From contig JBKQWF010000307.1 of NCBI GenBank assembly GCA_052139695.1, positions 75,723-139,722 on the forward strand: DNA of 64,000 nt, written 5' to 3'. The position numbers were made by a program, and so were the translations under genes. This DNA is from PLGF01 sp052139695. Its GTDB lineage: Bacteria > Verrucomicrobiota > Verrucomicrobiia > Limisphaerales > Palsa-1400. Positions 1 through 9,428 of this stretch are shown piece by piece. The notes beneath the pieces were generated by a model that made no database searches, was not told the origin of the DNA, and saw only the letters and a program-made list of their open reading frames with translations. Position 1 is the stretch's first letter; every line of letters starts with the position of its first letter.

Positions 1-383
1 GCCGCCACTTGTGTGCCAATGTCCGTGTACCATTGCTTCAAGTAACCGCTGACCCGCGCGTAAATGGGAGATTCCTCGTAGGCGGTAATGTTGCCCGGAA
101 TATCAATGTGGATTTGCGCCGGACCGCGCTTGGGGTGAACGACGCTCACGGTGGGAGCCAGGTTCTCCAGGGTGTCGCTTTCCAGTTCGGCGCTGGCGCG
201 CGAGCGCGACAAGACGGTCAGGCCCGCCAGAATGGCCAGCGCGCTTCCCAGCACCATCAGTAAATACAGCGGCGTCCGGCCCGCCGGACCTGGCGGCGCG
301 GTTTGCTCGCCAGGCATTCCTAACTGCGCGCCGTGCGGGGCGGCGTGCGGCTCGGAATGGGGCACTTTTTCTTCGGCGTTCAT
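1..383 (-). CDS. RND efflux periplasmic adaptor subunit, partial (C-terminus beyond window)
   Basis: Read on the minus strand from an ATG at 381-383, giving 127 codons before the left edge. The first ~45 residues are a polar, proline-rich cytoplasmic segment. They are followed by one membrane anchor (LYLLMVLGSALAILAGLTVL) and then the start of a membrane-fusion domain, with PTVSVVHPKRGPAQ and a lipoyl-type hairpin beginning IYARVSGYLKQWYTDIGTQV. That last motif is typical of HlyD/AcrA-type adaptors that bridge an inner-membrane RND pump to the outer-membrane channel. The gene starts 3 bases after the stop of the RND permease, so the two are certainly co-transcribed. Substrate cannot be told from this fragment. 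Confidence 0.9.
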   Translation of the reverse strand, partial: MNAEEKVPHSEPHAAPHGAQLGMPGEQTAPPGPAGRTPLYLLMVLGSALAILAGLTVLSRSRASAELESDTLENLAPTVSVVHPKRGPAQIHIDIPGNITAYEESPIYARVSGYLKQWYTDIGTQVA

Positions 384-386
384 AGT

Positions 387-3300
387 CTAATTCGCGGGGG
401 ATAATTGCTGGCCCTGGCCAGGGCTTGCTTCGCGGTCGCTTCCGGTTCGGATCAAGCAGAAGATCACGGGCACAAAAAAGAGCGTGGCGACGGTGGCGAA
501 GAGCAGCCCGCCGATGACCGCGCGGCCCAGGGGCGCATTCTGTTCGCCGCCTTCGCCCAAGCCCAGCGCCATCGGCACCATGCCGATGATCATGGCCAGC
601 GCCGTCATGACCACCGGGCGCAGCCGGATGTAGCCGGCGTCCAGTGCCGCGCTGAAAGCGTTGCCCGTTTCCACCAGGCGCTCCTTGGCAAAAGTGACCA
701 CCAAAATGCTGTTGGAAGTGGCCACGCCAATGCTCATGACCGCGCCCATGAGCGACGGCACGTTCAGAGTTGTGCGAGTCAAGAAGAGCATCCAGACAAT
801 GCCGCACAACGCCCCGGGCAGCGCGGTGATGATGATGAATGGATCGCTCCAGGACTGAAAATTGATCACGATGAGCAAATACACCAGGACGATGGCAAAG
901 AGCAACCCCAGCCCCAGGCCAACGAAGGAGGACTTCATCGTCTCCACCTGGCCGCGCACGATGATGGTGCTTCCGCGCGGCAGCTTCTTTTCCGCCGCGC
1001 GCACGATCTTTTGAAAGTCTTTGGCAACGCCGCCAAGGTCGCGTCCCTGCACGTCTCCATAGACGTCGATCACCGGCTGAATATTGTAATGGCTGACGAC
1101 GCCTTGCTCCGTGCCGCGGGTGATGGTTGCCAGATTGCCCAGCAACTGCCGGGCGGCCCCGCTGGGCCCGGTCACCGGCATGGCGGCCAGGCTCTGCAAA
1201 GAATCGAGCTGGTATTGGGGCGTTTGCGCCGCCACTTGATAACTCACGCCATTGGCCGGGTTCAGATAAAAGGACGGCGCGGTTTGAAAGCTGCCGCTCA
1301 AGGCCACGAGCAAGCTCGCGGCCACGTCCCGTTCCGTGTATCCGACCTCTTGCAGCTTGGTGCGATCGGCCTGCAATTTCAGGCTGGGGAGATCGAACAT
1401 CTGCTGCACATGCACATCCACCGCGCCGGGGACGGCGCGCAATTGCGAGGCGATGCTTTGGGCGATTTGGTAATTCTTGGCCTGGTCGTGGCCCATGATT
1501 TGAATGTCAATCGGCGAGGGCAAGCCGAAGTTTAGCACCTGGCTGACAATATCCGCCGGTTGAAAAAAGAAGGACACGCCTGGGAACTCCCGACTTAAAT
1601 CATGGCGAAGCCTTCGTATATAACCGGCGGTGGGATGGTGCTTTTCCCGATTGAGCGAAATGAGGACTTCCGCGTCAAACGGTCCGACGGTGCCGCCGTT
1701 GTTATAAGAGTTGTTTATGCCGCTGGTGGCCAGGCCGATGTTATCGACAATACTTTCCAATTCCTTTGGCGGGACGACGCGCCGAATGACTTCTTCCACG
1801 TGGTCGCACAAGAGGGCGGTTTGCTCCACGCGCGTCCCGGTTTTAGCTCGCACATGCAACCGCATTTGCCCGGCGTCCACTTTTGGAAAGAAATCTTCGC
1901 CGAGAAAAGGCGTTATAAAGCACGAACCGGCGCAAAAGGCCAGAAAACAAGCGGCGAAAACGCCCCGGTGGTGCAGGCAGGCGTTGAGCCAGTTTCGATA
2001 CCCGCCGCGCAGCCGTTCAAATCCTTTTTCAAAGCCGGCATGGAACCGGCCAAACCAGCCCCTCGCTTCCGTGCCGGTCTCATGCACGTGCTTGCGCAGA
2101 AAGTACATGACCAGCGTTGGCACTACGGTGCGCGAAAGAAAGTAAGAGGCCAGCATGGCGAAAACCACCGCTTCCGCCAGCGGCACAAAGAGGTAGCGCG
2201 CCGTTCCGGTAAGAAAGAACATCGGCACGAAGACGATGCAGATGCAGAGCGTCGAGACAAACGCCGGCACGGCGATTTGCGCGGCGCCATCGAGGATGGC
2301 GGTGCGCAGTTCCTTTCCCTGCCGCAGGTTGCGTTCGATATTCTCAATCTCCACCGTGGCGTCGTCCACCAGGATGCCCACCGCCAGCGCCAAGCCGCCC
2401 AAGGTCATGATGTTCATCGTCTCCCCCAGCGCGCTAAGCGTGATAATGGAGCAGAGAATCGCCAGCGGAATGGAAATGACGATGACGAAGGTCGTGCGCC
2501 AATTGCCCAAAAAGATCAGGATCATGATGGCCGTCAAACAGGCGGCGATGACCGCTTCCTTGATGACCGATTGCACCGCCGCGCGCACAAATAGAGATTG
2601 GTCCAGCAAAGTGCGGATCTCCAAACCGGTGGGCAGCGTTTTCGCCACTTGTGGCACGGCTTTCTTGATCCGCGCCACAATATCCAGGGTGGAAGCCTTG
2701 CCGGATTTAATGATGGTCAACAACGAAGCACGGATGCCGTCACTCCGCACAATGTTCTGCTGCACCGCGAACCCATCCCGGATGTGGGCCACGTCGTGGA
2801 TGTAGATCATGTGGCCGTTGATCTGCTTCAGCGGCAGGTCATTCAATTCCTCCACGGAAAGCGGACTGCCGTTTAATTCCACCGCGTACTCGGTATTGCC
2901 GATTTTCTCCGTGCCGGCAGGCAGGATCAAGTTTTGGGCGCTGATGGCATTGACGACGTCGGCGGGCGAAAGCCCTTTTCCGTTCAATGCGGAAAGGTCC
3001 ACATCGACCATGATTTGGCGGGTTTTTCCACCGTACGGATTGGGCATGGAGGCCCCTTGCACCGTGGCCAGGCCGATGCGTAGAAAGTTCAACCCCAGGT
3101 CATTGACCTGCGATTCCGAGAGGGTCTTGCTGCTCAAGCTCAATTGCAAAATCGGAACACTGGAGGCGTTGTAGGTGATAATGAGCGGAGGCGTAATGCC
3201 CGGCGGCAAACTGCGGACCGCCGCCTGGCAAATGGCCGTGATCTGGGCGACGGCCATGTCAATTTTCACATTGGGATGAAAGAAAACCTTGATCACTCCC

Positions 3301-3566
3301 ATCCCGTTGAGCGATTGCGACTCGATGTGCTCGATGTCATCGACGGTCGTGGTCATGCCGCGCTCACTCACCGTCACAATACGCAATGCCATTTCCTGGG
3401 CCGACATTCCGGCGTAGCCCCAAACCACGCTGACCACCGGGATGCTAATGTCGGGGAAGATGTCCGTCGGGGTGCGCAAAATGACCACCGGGCTGATTAA
3501 TAAAATCATCAGCGCCACAACCACGAAGGTATAAGGCCGGTTCAGGGCCAGTCGGACAATCCACAT
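387..3566 (-). CDS. RND family efflux transporter permease (HAE-type)
   Basis: A 1059-residue protein, the usual length for AcrB/MdtB-like proton-driven inner-membrane exporters. It has an N-terminal membrane helix after a short polar start (MWIVRLALNRPYTF), a large periplasmic porter loop, and helix 4 with the paired acidic residues of the proton relay in GILVDDATVEIENIERN. The family's duplicated architecture is visible, with a second periplasmic loop and a second helical block from about residue 870. It is a single intact frame. The adaptor gene follows on the same strand and a lone response regulator precedes it (53 bp gap), so the pump may be under two-component control. An outer-membrane channel gene is not in view. 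Metal versus drug specificity is not readable from sequence alone. Confidence 0.95.
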   Translation of the reverse strand: MWIVRLALNRPYTFVVVALMILLISPVVILRTPTDIFPDISIPVVSVVWGYAGMSAQEMALRIVTVSERGMTTTVDDIEHIESQSLNGMGVIKVFFHPNVKIDMAVAQITAICQAAVRSLPPGITPPLIITYNASSVPILQLSLSSKTLSESQVNDLGLNFLRIGLATVQGASMPNPYGGKTRQIMVDVDLSALNGKGLSPADVVNAISAQNLILPAGTEKIGNTEYAVELNGSPLSVEELNDLPLKQINGHMIYIHDVAHIRDGFAVQQNIVRSDGIRASLLTIIKSGKASTLDIVARIKKAVPQVAKTLPTGLEIRTLLDQSLFVRAAVQSVIKEAVIAACLTAIMILIFLGNWRTTFVIVISIPLAILCSIITLSALGETMNIMTLGGLALAVGILVDDATVEIENIERNLRQGKELRTAILDGAAQIAVPAFVSTLCICIVFVPMFFLTGTARYLFVPLAEAVVFAMLASYFLSRTVVPTLVMYFLRKHVHETGTEARGWFGRFHAGFEKGFERLRGGYRNWLNACLHHRGVFAACFLAFCAGSCFITPFLGEDFFPKVDAGQMRLHVRAKTGTRVEQTALLCDHVEEVIRRVVPPKELESIVDNIGLATSGINNSYNNGGTVGPFDAEVLISLNREKHHPTAGYIRRLRHDLSREFPGVSFFFQPADIVSQVLNFGLPSPIDIQIMGHDQAKNYQIAQSIASQLRAVPGAVDVHVQQMFDLPSLKLQADRTKLQEVGYTERDVAASLLVALSGSFQTAPSFYLNPANGVSYQVAAQTPQYQLDSLQSLAAMPVTGPSGAARQLLGNLATITRGTEQGVVSHYNIQPVIDVYGDVQGRDLGGVAKDFQKIVRAAEKKLPRGSTIIVRGQVETMKSSFVGLGLGLLFAIVLVYLLIVINFQSWSDPFIIITALPGALCGIVWMLFLTRTTLNVPSLMGAVMSIGVATSNSILVVTFAKERLVETGNAFSAALDAGYIRLRPVVMTALAMIIGMVPMALGLGEGGEQNAPLGRAVIGGLLFATVATLFFVPVIFCLIRTGSDREASPGQGQQLSPAN

Positions 3567-3618
3567 AAACGTCTCAGGCGGCCAGCCAGGATGGGATCAG
3601 GATTCTAGGCACGATGCG

Positions 3619-4074
3619 TTACTTCTCGCGGACTCCATTGGCGCAATCATCCGCCGAGTCCTTCAAGTACTGGGTTTTGAAGGCGGGGCTGGAAAGGCGG
3701 TCCACCCGCTCGGTCTCGGATTCGGCCACCAGTTTTGCGATGGCCTGCAGGAGCAGCGGCAGGTTCAACGGCTTCTCCATCAGGGCATCCACGGCCATGT
3801 CCGCAGCCTGCTCATATTGTTTTGGCCGGGCAGTAATGACAATGACCGAAACGAATGGATGGGTGGTGGTTATCAAGTCAATGGCTTCCCATCCATCCAA
3901 GTCTGGCATGTTCAAATCCAGCAAGACCAAATCCGGCGCTTTGGCCGCGAACTGGGCCACAGCTTCACGTCCCGTCCCGGCAAGCACCACGTCATAGTGC
4001 TCTGATTCCAGAACCCGTCCCAACATCTCGCGGATGCCGGGGTCATCGTCAGCCAGTAAAATTCTCTTTTTCAT
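3619..4074 (-). CDS. Stand-alone response regulator (CheY-like receiver)
   Basis: I start it at the ATG at 4072-4074 (MKKRILLADDDPG), because the extension upstream has no receiver homology. The product is 151 residues. Receiver hallmarks are all visible: an acidic pair in LADDDPG, the phospho-acceptor Asp in LVLLDLNMPDLDG, the switch Thr in VIVITARP and the conserved Lys in LMEKPLN. No DNA-binding or enzymatic output domain follows; about 25 residues remain after the receiver. It is the first gene before the RND permease on the same strand. The two kinases at 9.4-18 kb lack receivers and are possible partners, but that pairing is inference. No clear ribosome site precedes the start. Confidence 0.9.
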   Translation of the reverse strand: MKKRILLADDDPGIREMLGRVLESEHYDVVLAGTGREAVAQFAAKAPDLVLLDLNMPDLDGWEAIDLITTTHPFVSVIVITARPKQYEQAADMAVDALMEKPLNLPLLLQAIAKLVAESETERVDRLSSPAFKTQYLKDSADDCANGVREK

Positions 4075-4394
4075 CGCCGGAACTTGCCGGAAGATCAGTC
4101 TATTCAGCACAGCCCGTGCCAATGCGGATGCGTGCATCGAGCAATTCTGCTGGGGCGGAGCTGCTGCTCCGTAAGGTCAGGCAGCAGCACGCACCCTAGC
4201 GATTCGCGCCCTGCCGCGCGCCCATCATCCACAGTGGCTAAGGAAGTATGCAGAACGGCAAAGTTACTTCGCAGCCAAGGCACGCAATGGTGGATGCCGG
4301 TGGATTGGAGGACTGCGGGGACTGCGGACGTTGACCACGGCGGGAGTTGCGCTACCTTAGACTTCGTCCCTGTTCCCAGGGATAGCCACCTGAT
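4075..4394. other. Intergenic region between divergent units
   Basis: 320 bases between the response-regulator/RND operon (leftward) and the broken exported-protein gene (rightward). It must contain promoters for both directions. I see no convincing -35/-10 pair, no repeat longer than a few bases and no credible small gene. Confidence 0.5.
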
Positions 4395-5453
4395 ATGCGC
4401 ATAGAGTCTGAAACCGAGACGATTGCCGGCGTTTTGCCGGGAAGCAAGGAACGGCGAAAATACTGGATGGCCGCCGGCATTACGGGCGCGGTTTTCGCGC
4501 TGGCGCTGGCCGGGGGAAAGAATTGGTGGAAGGCGCAGGAAACTGATTTTCGCACGCGCCTGCGCGAGGGGGGATGGCCTGATCTTGCGGCCACGGCGCG
4601 GGTGGAAGGCGGGCAGCGCATTCTTAGTTTGACATTGGGCAATAGCGCGCAACCAGAACTCGACCTCGCGCCCGACCACGGCAAGCTCCTGCACTTGTTT
4701 TTGGCAGGGCAGCCTGACCACAGAGCTTTTGGTCATGTGCATCCAGTGCGGCGCGGTGATCGGAACTTTGAAGTGGCTCTGCCGCCGCTCCCGGAAGGGG
4801 ATTATGAATTGTTCTGCGATTTAACGTTTGCTTCCGGCTTCAGCTCCACCGCGACCAACTTCGTCCATTTGCCCCCTCTGCCGAAGCTCGCGGCTCCCAT
4901 TTCCCTGGCCCCGGACGCCGACGATTCCTAGACCATCGATTCCGCCGCGGTCGTGGAGGAGAATCCCGGCGCGGACACGATTTGCCATTTGCCTGGAGGC
5001 AGCCGGATCATCTGGAAGGCCCACCCGCCGGCGCGCTGCAAAGAGGATGCGGCGCTGCGATTTGAAGTGCTTGACGCGGGCGGCAAACCGGCCAACCTTC
5101 AGCCGTACATGGGCATGATGAGCCATGCCGAAGTGTTGCGGGCGGATGGATTGGTTTTTGAACACCTTCATCCGTCGGGAAATTATTCAATGGCCGCGCA
5201 AATATTATTTGACAAAAAAATAGCCGGCGAAACCCACGATGCCGGGATCCGCCTTTCCGACCTCGACCTGGGAAAGGCCGATCAATGGTGCGGACGGGGG
5301 GGCGGCCATAGCGAAGACGGCTCTTTTATTTCATTTCCTTACGCGTTTCCAGCTCCCGGAAAATACCGGCTATGGGTGCAGGTCAAGACCGATGGCCAGG
5401 TTCGGACGGCGATTTTCGACACGATTGTCCAACAGGAGGCGGAAGCGCTTTGA
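4395..5453 (+). pseudogene. Membrane-anchored protein with two beta-rich domains, interrupted by an in-frame TAG
   Basis: Two open frames (4395-4928 and 4932-5453) lie in the same reading frame and are separated only by TAG at 4929-4931. Read through, they give one ~352-residue protein. It has an N-terminal anchor around residues 25-45 (WMAAGITGAVFALALAGG), a first beta domain ending near NFVHLPPLP, and a second domain with YMGMMSHAEVLRADG, FEHLHPSG and FPYAFPAPGKYRLWVQVK. That His-rich second domain resembles uncharacterised periplasmic proteins often found with copper or cytochrome genes; I do not assign a function. The second half could restart at GTG 4953, but it lacks a good ribosome site. 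The downstream dipeptidase overlaps the end by TTGA. Amber mutation, read-through or sequencing error are all possible. Confidence 0.7.
5434..5439 (+). promoter_or_regulatory. Shine-Dalgarno deciding a TTG start
   Basis: AGGAGG lies ten bases before the TTG at 5450-5452. That TTG overlaps the TGA of the preceding frame (5451-5453) as TTGA. The strong ribosome site and the overlap fix the dipeptidase start at this TTG. Confidence 0.75.
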
Positions 5454-6532
5454 CGCCGGACGGCCCATTTTTGTTCGACGCCCATCTCGACCTGGCCCTC
5501 AACGCCTTGGAGTGGAACCGCGACTTGACCCGGCCCATCGCGGAAATCCGCGCCGCGGAGGCGGGGTTGCGTGACAAGGCGGGACGCGAACACGGCACGG
5601 TTTGCCTGCCGGAAATGCGCCGGGGAAGGGTCGGGCTGGCGGTGGCGACGCAAATAGGAAGAGTCACCGATAAAATTCACGGCGATTCCGTCGCGGTCTG
5701 GCATTCGGCGGCGCAAGCCTGGGCCATGACCCAGGCACAATGGGCCTGGTATCGCGCCTTGGAGGAAGCGGGCGAAATAAAAATCATCACCTCGCGCGCC
5801 GAGCTGGAGCAGAGCGCGGCTCTTTGGCGGAGCGGGGGAACATCTGCCATCGGCTGCGTTTTAAGCCTCGAAGGCGCGGATTCCCTCATCAGCATCGGGC
5901 ATTTGGAGCGCGCGTGGTCGCGGGGTTTGCGGGCGATCGGCCTGGCCCATTATGGCCCCGGCCGCTACGCGCAAGGGACCAACGCCACCGGCGGTCTGCC
6001 GCCGGCAGGGCGCCAGTTGCTGAAGGAAATCGAGCGCTTGGGAATGATTCTGGACCTGACGCACTTAAGTGATGAGTGCTTCTCGGAGGCGTTGGCCAAC
6101 TTTTCCGGGCCGGTCTGGGCCAGCCATCATAATTGCCGCGCGCTGGTCCCGCATCAGCGCCAATTGTCCGATGACCAGATTCGCGCCCTGATCGAGCGCG
6201 ACGCCGTCATCGGCGTGGTCCTGGACGCCTGGATGCTCGTGCCCGGCTGGGTGCATGGAGAGACCACGCCGCAAACCTGCGGCCTGCGGCTGGCCCAGGC
6301 GGTCGAGCACATCGACCATGTGTGTCAAATAGCCGGTAACGCGCGGCATATCGGCCTCGGTTCGGACCTGGACGGCGGATTTGGCAATGAACAGACGCCG
6401 TGCGATTTGGACACCATCGCGGACGTGCGCGGTCTGTTGGATTTGCTGCGCGCGCGCGGCTGGAAAGCGGACGACATCACGAGCTTCGCCCACGGCAATT
6501 TTCTCCGCGTTCTCGGCCGGGCGCTCGGCTGA
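5450..6532 (+). CDS. Membrane dipeptidase (peptidase family M19)
   Basis: The 360-residue product starts at TTG 5450 because of the AGGAGG just upstream and the TTGA overlap; the longer open frame from 5372 lies inside the previous gene. M19 features are present: the metal-binding DAHLDL near the N-terminus, the LSLEGAD glutamate region, LDLTHLSDECF, WASHHNCRAL with the paired histidines, and GLGSDLDGGFG near the end. M19 enzymes hydrolyse dipeptides, including D-residue dipeptides, with a binuclear zinc site. No signal peptide is seen, so it is probably cytoplasmic. It is translationally coupled to the broken gene upstream and ends before the sigma-factor unit. Confidence 0.92.
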   Translation: MTPDGPFLFDAHLDLALNALEWNRDLTRPIAEIRAAEAGLRDKAGREHGTVCLPEMRRGRVGLAVATQIGRVTDKIHGDSVAVWHSAAQAWAMTQAQWAWYRALEEAGEIKIITSRAELEQSAALWRSGGTSAIGCVLSLEGADSLISIGHLERAWSRGLRAIGLAHYGPGRYAQGTNATGGLPPAGRQLLKEIERLGMILDLTHLSDECFSEALANFSGPVWASHHNCRALVPHQRQLSDDQIRALIERDAVIGVVLDAWMLVPGWVHGETTPQTCGLRLAQAVEHIDHVCQIAGNARHIGLGSDLDGGFGNEQTPCDLDTIADVRGLLDLLRARGWKADDITSFAHGNFLRVLGRALG

Positions 6533-6622
6533 ACGAGAAGAGGCATGCAAGTTTAAGGATGAATCGTCAGGGAAAAATAAACTGAACCTTTTTACGCCCG
6601 GCGCCTTCCACTAGGCGTAGAG

Positions 6623-7183
6623 ATGCTTTTGGTGACGCCATACCAACAGGAAGAACTCCCGGTGGGGGAGGCAAGACAGGGAGAGGCCAGCGCCTGGGAG
6701 GTCCTCTTTAAGCGCTACCAGATGCCCCTCTACACCTATGTCAACGAGCTCATCCACCACGAGCAGGCCAGCCTGGACATCGTGCAGGAGAGCTTCATCA
6801 GCGCCGCGCGCCACATCCAACGACTGCGGGAAGACCAAAAGTTCGGCTCTTGGCTCTTTGGGATCGCCCACCAGAAGTGCGCGCATTACTGGAGAAAACA
6901 ACGCCCGGAGACTGGGCCCGTGAAAGAAGGGGAGGAACCCCGAGGGGAGGAGGCCGACCGCCCAGACGAAATGCTCATGCGGGCGGAAGAGGAGGAAAAA
7001 CTCATGGCTCTCCTAGAAAAACTGCCGCCGCAGCACCGCGCGGCCCTGCTCCTTTACTTCATGGAAGACTTCTCCATCGAGGACATAGCCCAAATTACGG
7101 GAACCCCGACCGGGACGGTAAAATCCCGCCTGCACTACGCCAAAGGTGAGCTGCGGGAGATGCTGAACAAGGAAACATTATGA
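6623..7183 (+). CDS. RNA polymerase sigma factor, ECF/sigma-70 family
   Basis: 186 residues with region 2 (FKRYQMPLYTYVNELI through FGSWLFGIAHQKCAHYWRK) and region 4 (LEKLPPQHRAALLLYFMEDF, then the helix-turn-helix IEDIAQITGTPTGTVKSRLH). An acidic linker of ~35 residues joins them. It would direct core RNA polymerase to a specific promoter set. The next gene overlaps it by ATGA (7180-7183), the usual arrangement for a sigma factor and its cognate membrane regulator. A third gene, encoding a large anchored protein, follows closely and may belong to the same unit. Confidence 0.92.
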   Translation: MLLVTPYQQEELPVGEARQGEASAWEVLFKRYQMPLYTYVNELIHHEQASLDIVQESFISAARHIQRLREDQKFGSWLFGIAHQKCAHYWRKQRPETGPVKEGEEPRGEEADRPDEMLMRAEEEEKLMALLEKLPPQHRAALLLYFMEDFSIEDIAQITGTPTGTVKSRLHYAKGELREMLNKETL

Positions 7184-7560
7184 AGACCCTGAAAGAAATC
7201 CTCTTGGAGCGTAACGCAGGGATGGAAGGAAAGCTCGATGCGGTGCGCGGGCGCGCACTGGAGGCCATATCGCGGCCGAGCCCGGCGGACCGCTGGCGCG
7301 ATTTGTGGAGCGGGATGCGAGGTCAGGCAACGGCCCTGGGGGCGGCCTGGGCAGTGATCTGCCTCCTTAACTGCGACCAGAACCCGAAAGCACCCAGAGC
7401 GGAGAACAAGGCTGCCCCCAGCGCCCAGGTCATCCTCTCCACCCTGCGGGAACACCGCAAGGAACTCATAGAACTGACCGAAGCGCCGGCTGACCCCGAA
7501 GACCCGGCCGCCGCGCTAGAACAGCGGAGCGAGAAGCAAAACAGCAACGAGATCGCTTAG
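7180..7560 (+). CDS. Small membrane-associated protein coupled to the ECF sigma factor (putative anti-sigma)
   Basis: 126 residues with no recognised domain. The N-terminal ~50 residues are charged. A short hydrophobic stretch around residues 50-65 (ALGAAWAVICLLNCDQNP) could be one membrane span or a lipoprotein-like anchor. The rest is Ala/Glu-rich, with a possible helical segment ILSTLREHRKELIELTEAP. The ATGA overlap with the sigma-factor gene and the size suggest a regulator of that sigma factor, but no zinc-binding anti-sigma motif is visible. The function is therefore inferred from position only. Confidence 0.6.
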   Translation: MKTLKEILLERNAGMEGKLDAVRGRALEAISRPSPADRWRDLWSGMRGQATALGAAWAVICLLNCDQNPKAPRAENKAAPSAQVILSTLREHRKELIELTEAPADPEDPAAALEQRSEKQNSNEIA

Positions 7561-7598
7561 AAGTTGTTTTGAAGCATTACCCTTAACCCACATTTTTT

Positions 7599-9236
7599 AT
7601 GGATGACACAACCAACGACAAGCCCCGGCCCTCCACCTGGGAGCGCAGCACCACCCGCCGATTCCTGCGCTGGCTCTTATCCGGGAAAACCCTGCGCCGG
7701 GGCCTCATCAGCCTGGCCTGGATCGCCACCCTGACCGCGCTCTTCTACGGGTTTGTTGACTGGCGAGCCCGGCGAGCCTGGAACGCCTACCGCCATGACT
7801 ACGAGGCCAGGAACGGCCCCCTGGCCCTGGAAGCATTTGTTCCCAAAGTGATACCCGACGAGTCCAACTTTGCCAGCACCCCCTTTGCCCGCGAATGGGT
7901 CCAGACCCAAAACAACACCAACTTCCTCTTCAGCAAAGACACCTATGGCAAAGGCGATTTCCAGCCCTGGGACAAAAAGAAGGTACCCAAAAAATATACC
8001 AAATGCTTCGAGGATCTGGTGGCTTGGGAGCAAGTCTATCAAACCGTCCAATCCGGCAAAGCCCTGCCCAAGGGCGGGGTGCCCCCTGGCCCCCTCGACT
8101 TGGCCTCCAGAAGGAAAGCGGCCATCGGAGTGCTCAAGGGGATGCAAGAGGACGCAAAGGCCCTGGAAGAGCTGCGCCAAGCCAGCAGCCGGCCGCTGGC
8201 CAGGTACGCCCTCACCTACAAAATGGATGACCCCGCTTCTATCCTCCTGCCCCACCTCATCTGTGTCAAGGAAGCCGGCGGACGCCTTCAGACAAGGGCT
8301 TGCGCGGAGCTGGCCCTGGGCCAAAGTGACAAGGCGCTGGAGGACGTCATGTTGAGCCTTTACCTTGCCGACACGCTCAAGAACGAACCCTTCCTCATCT
8401 CCTACCTCGTGAGGGTCGCGGAGATAGAGATCGCCCTGCGCCCCATCTGGGAAGGCCTGGCCGAACACCAGTGGACTGACCCCCAGCTACAAGTCCTGCA
8501 GCAACGCATGGAAGGATACAATATGATAGGGGACCTGGAACAAGCCCTACGCGCGGAGCGGGCCTTCGGCGTGCGCATGATGGACTTAGTCAAGGAACGA
8601 GGATTGGCGTGGTTCACAAGAATCGGGGATACGCCCAACCTGCCCGCTCCCCAAGGACTGGAGGAGTTTATGCAAAACCTGGTCAGCTTCTTCATCCCCG
8701 CAGGCTGGTATGATCAGGAAAAACTGCACTACTGCCAGGGGTTCGACCAGCTCTTCCAAGGGACGATGGACGCCAAGGGCAGGCAGGTCTTCCCGCAACA
8801 AGTCAAAGAAAATAACGAGCCATGGCAGAACTCTAGCAACTCCCTGCGCAACGCCCTCTGGGACCACAACATGATCTCCAAGTTCTTCTTGCCTTCCCTG
8901 GGTAAATTGCCCGTGCAGGCGGCCGCCGCCCAGACCGTCAGCCAGGCCGCCATCGCCTGCGCCCTGGAACGCTTCCGGATTTCCCAAGGCCATTACCCCG
9001 AAACGCTGCAGGAACTGACCAATAGCTACATGCCAAATATGCCCCGTGACGTGATCGGCGGCCAGCCCTATCACTATCGGACCCTGGAAGGAGGCCGCTT
9101 TATCCTGTATTCGGTGGGCTGGAACGAGAAGGACGATGGGGGCGTTAGCGGGGCCAGACAGTATGACCGGACGGAAGGCGACTGGGTCTGGACCTACCCG
9201 GCGGAGTCAGCGTCAAGGGAGGCGGCAGCACGATGA
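7599..9236 (+). CDS. Large anchored protein of unknown function, verrucomicrobial sigma-linked family
   Basis: 545 residues. One membrane helix lies near residues 34-53 (GLISLAWIATLTALFYGFVD) after a basic N-terminus, and the remainder is probably outside the cytoplasm. The body is helical and rich in Leu, Ala and Gln. Near the C-terminus there is a pilin/secretion-like stretch (AACALERFRISQGHYPETL in approximate form) followed by PYHYRTLEGGRF and VGWNEKDDGG. The latter is a pattern I associate with paralogous hypothetical proteins of Pedosphaera-like Verrucomicrobiota, often placed after a sigma factor. No catalytic motif is recognised. The 38-base gap to the previous gene suggests one operon. 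Confidence 0.7.
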   Translation: MDDTTNDKPRPSTWERSTTRRFLRWLLSGKTLRRGLISLAWIATLTALFYGFVDWRARRAWNAYRHDYEARNGPLALEAFVPKVIPDESNFASTPFAREWVQTQNNTNFLFSKDTYGKGDFQPWDKKKVPKKYTKCFEDLVAWEQVYQTVQSGKALPKGGVPPGPLDLASRRKAAIGVLKGMQEDAKALEELRQASSRPLARYALTYKMDDPASILLPHLICVKEAGGRLQTRACAELALGQSDKALEDVMLSLYLADTLKNEPFLISYLVRVAEIEIALRPIWEGLAEHQWTDPQLQVLQQRMEGYNMIGDLEQALRAERAFGVRMMDLVKERGLAWFTRIGDTPNLPAPQGLEEFMQNLVSFFIPAGWYDQEKLHYCQGFDQLFQGTMDAKGRQVFPQQVKENNEPWQNSSNSLRNALWDHNMISKFFLPSLGKLPVQAAAAQTVSQAAIACALERFRISQGHYPETLQELTNSYMPNMPRDVIGGQPYHYRTLEGGRFILYSVGWNEKDDGGVSGARQYDRTEGDWVWTYPAESASREAAAR

Positions 9237-9428
9237 CAATAAAAGCGGCGCGGCAGGGAAACCAAATGGGTTACGGCTGCGCCGAGTAAAGAATAAAACA
9301 GAGACCAAGCTGTTTCTTCCCCGCGCAGTGAGAAGAGAGCCACGGAAAACTGGGAGCACGCGACCCAACACCGTCTCCATCGCTTTTTGCGAAAGACACG
9401 CCACCAAATGCCGTGCCGGTGCGCAAAA
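9237..9428. other. Intergenic region between convergent genes
   Basis: 192 bases between two convergent stop codons. It should hold terminators for both sides, but I see no strong hairpin with a T-run and no gene. Confidence 0.4.
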
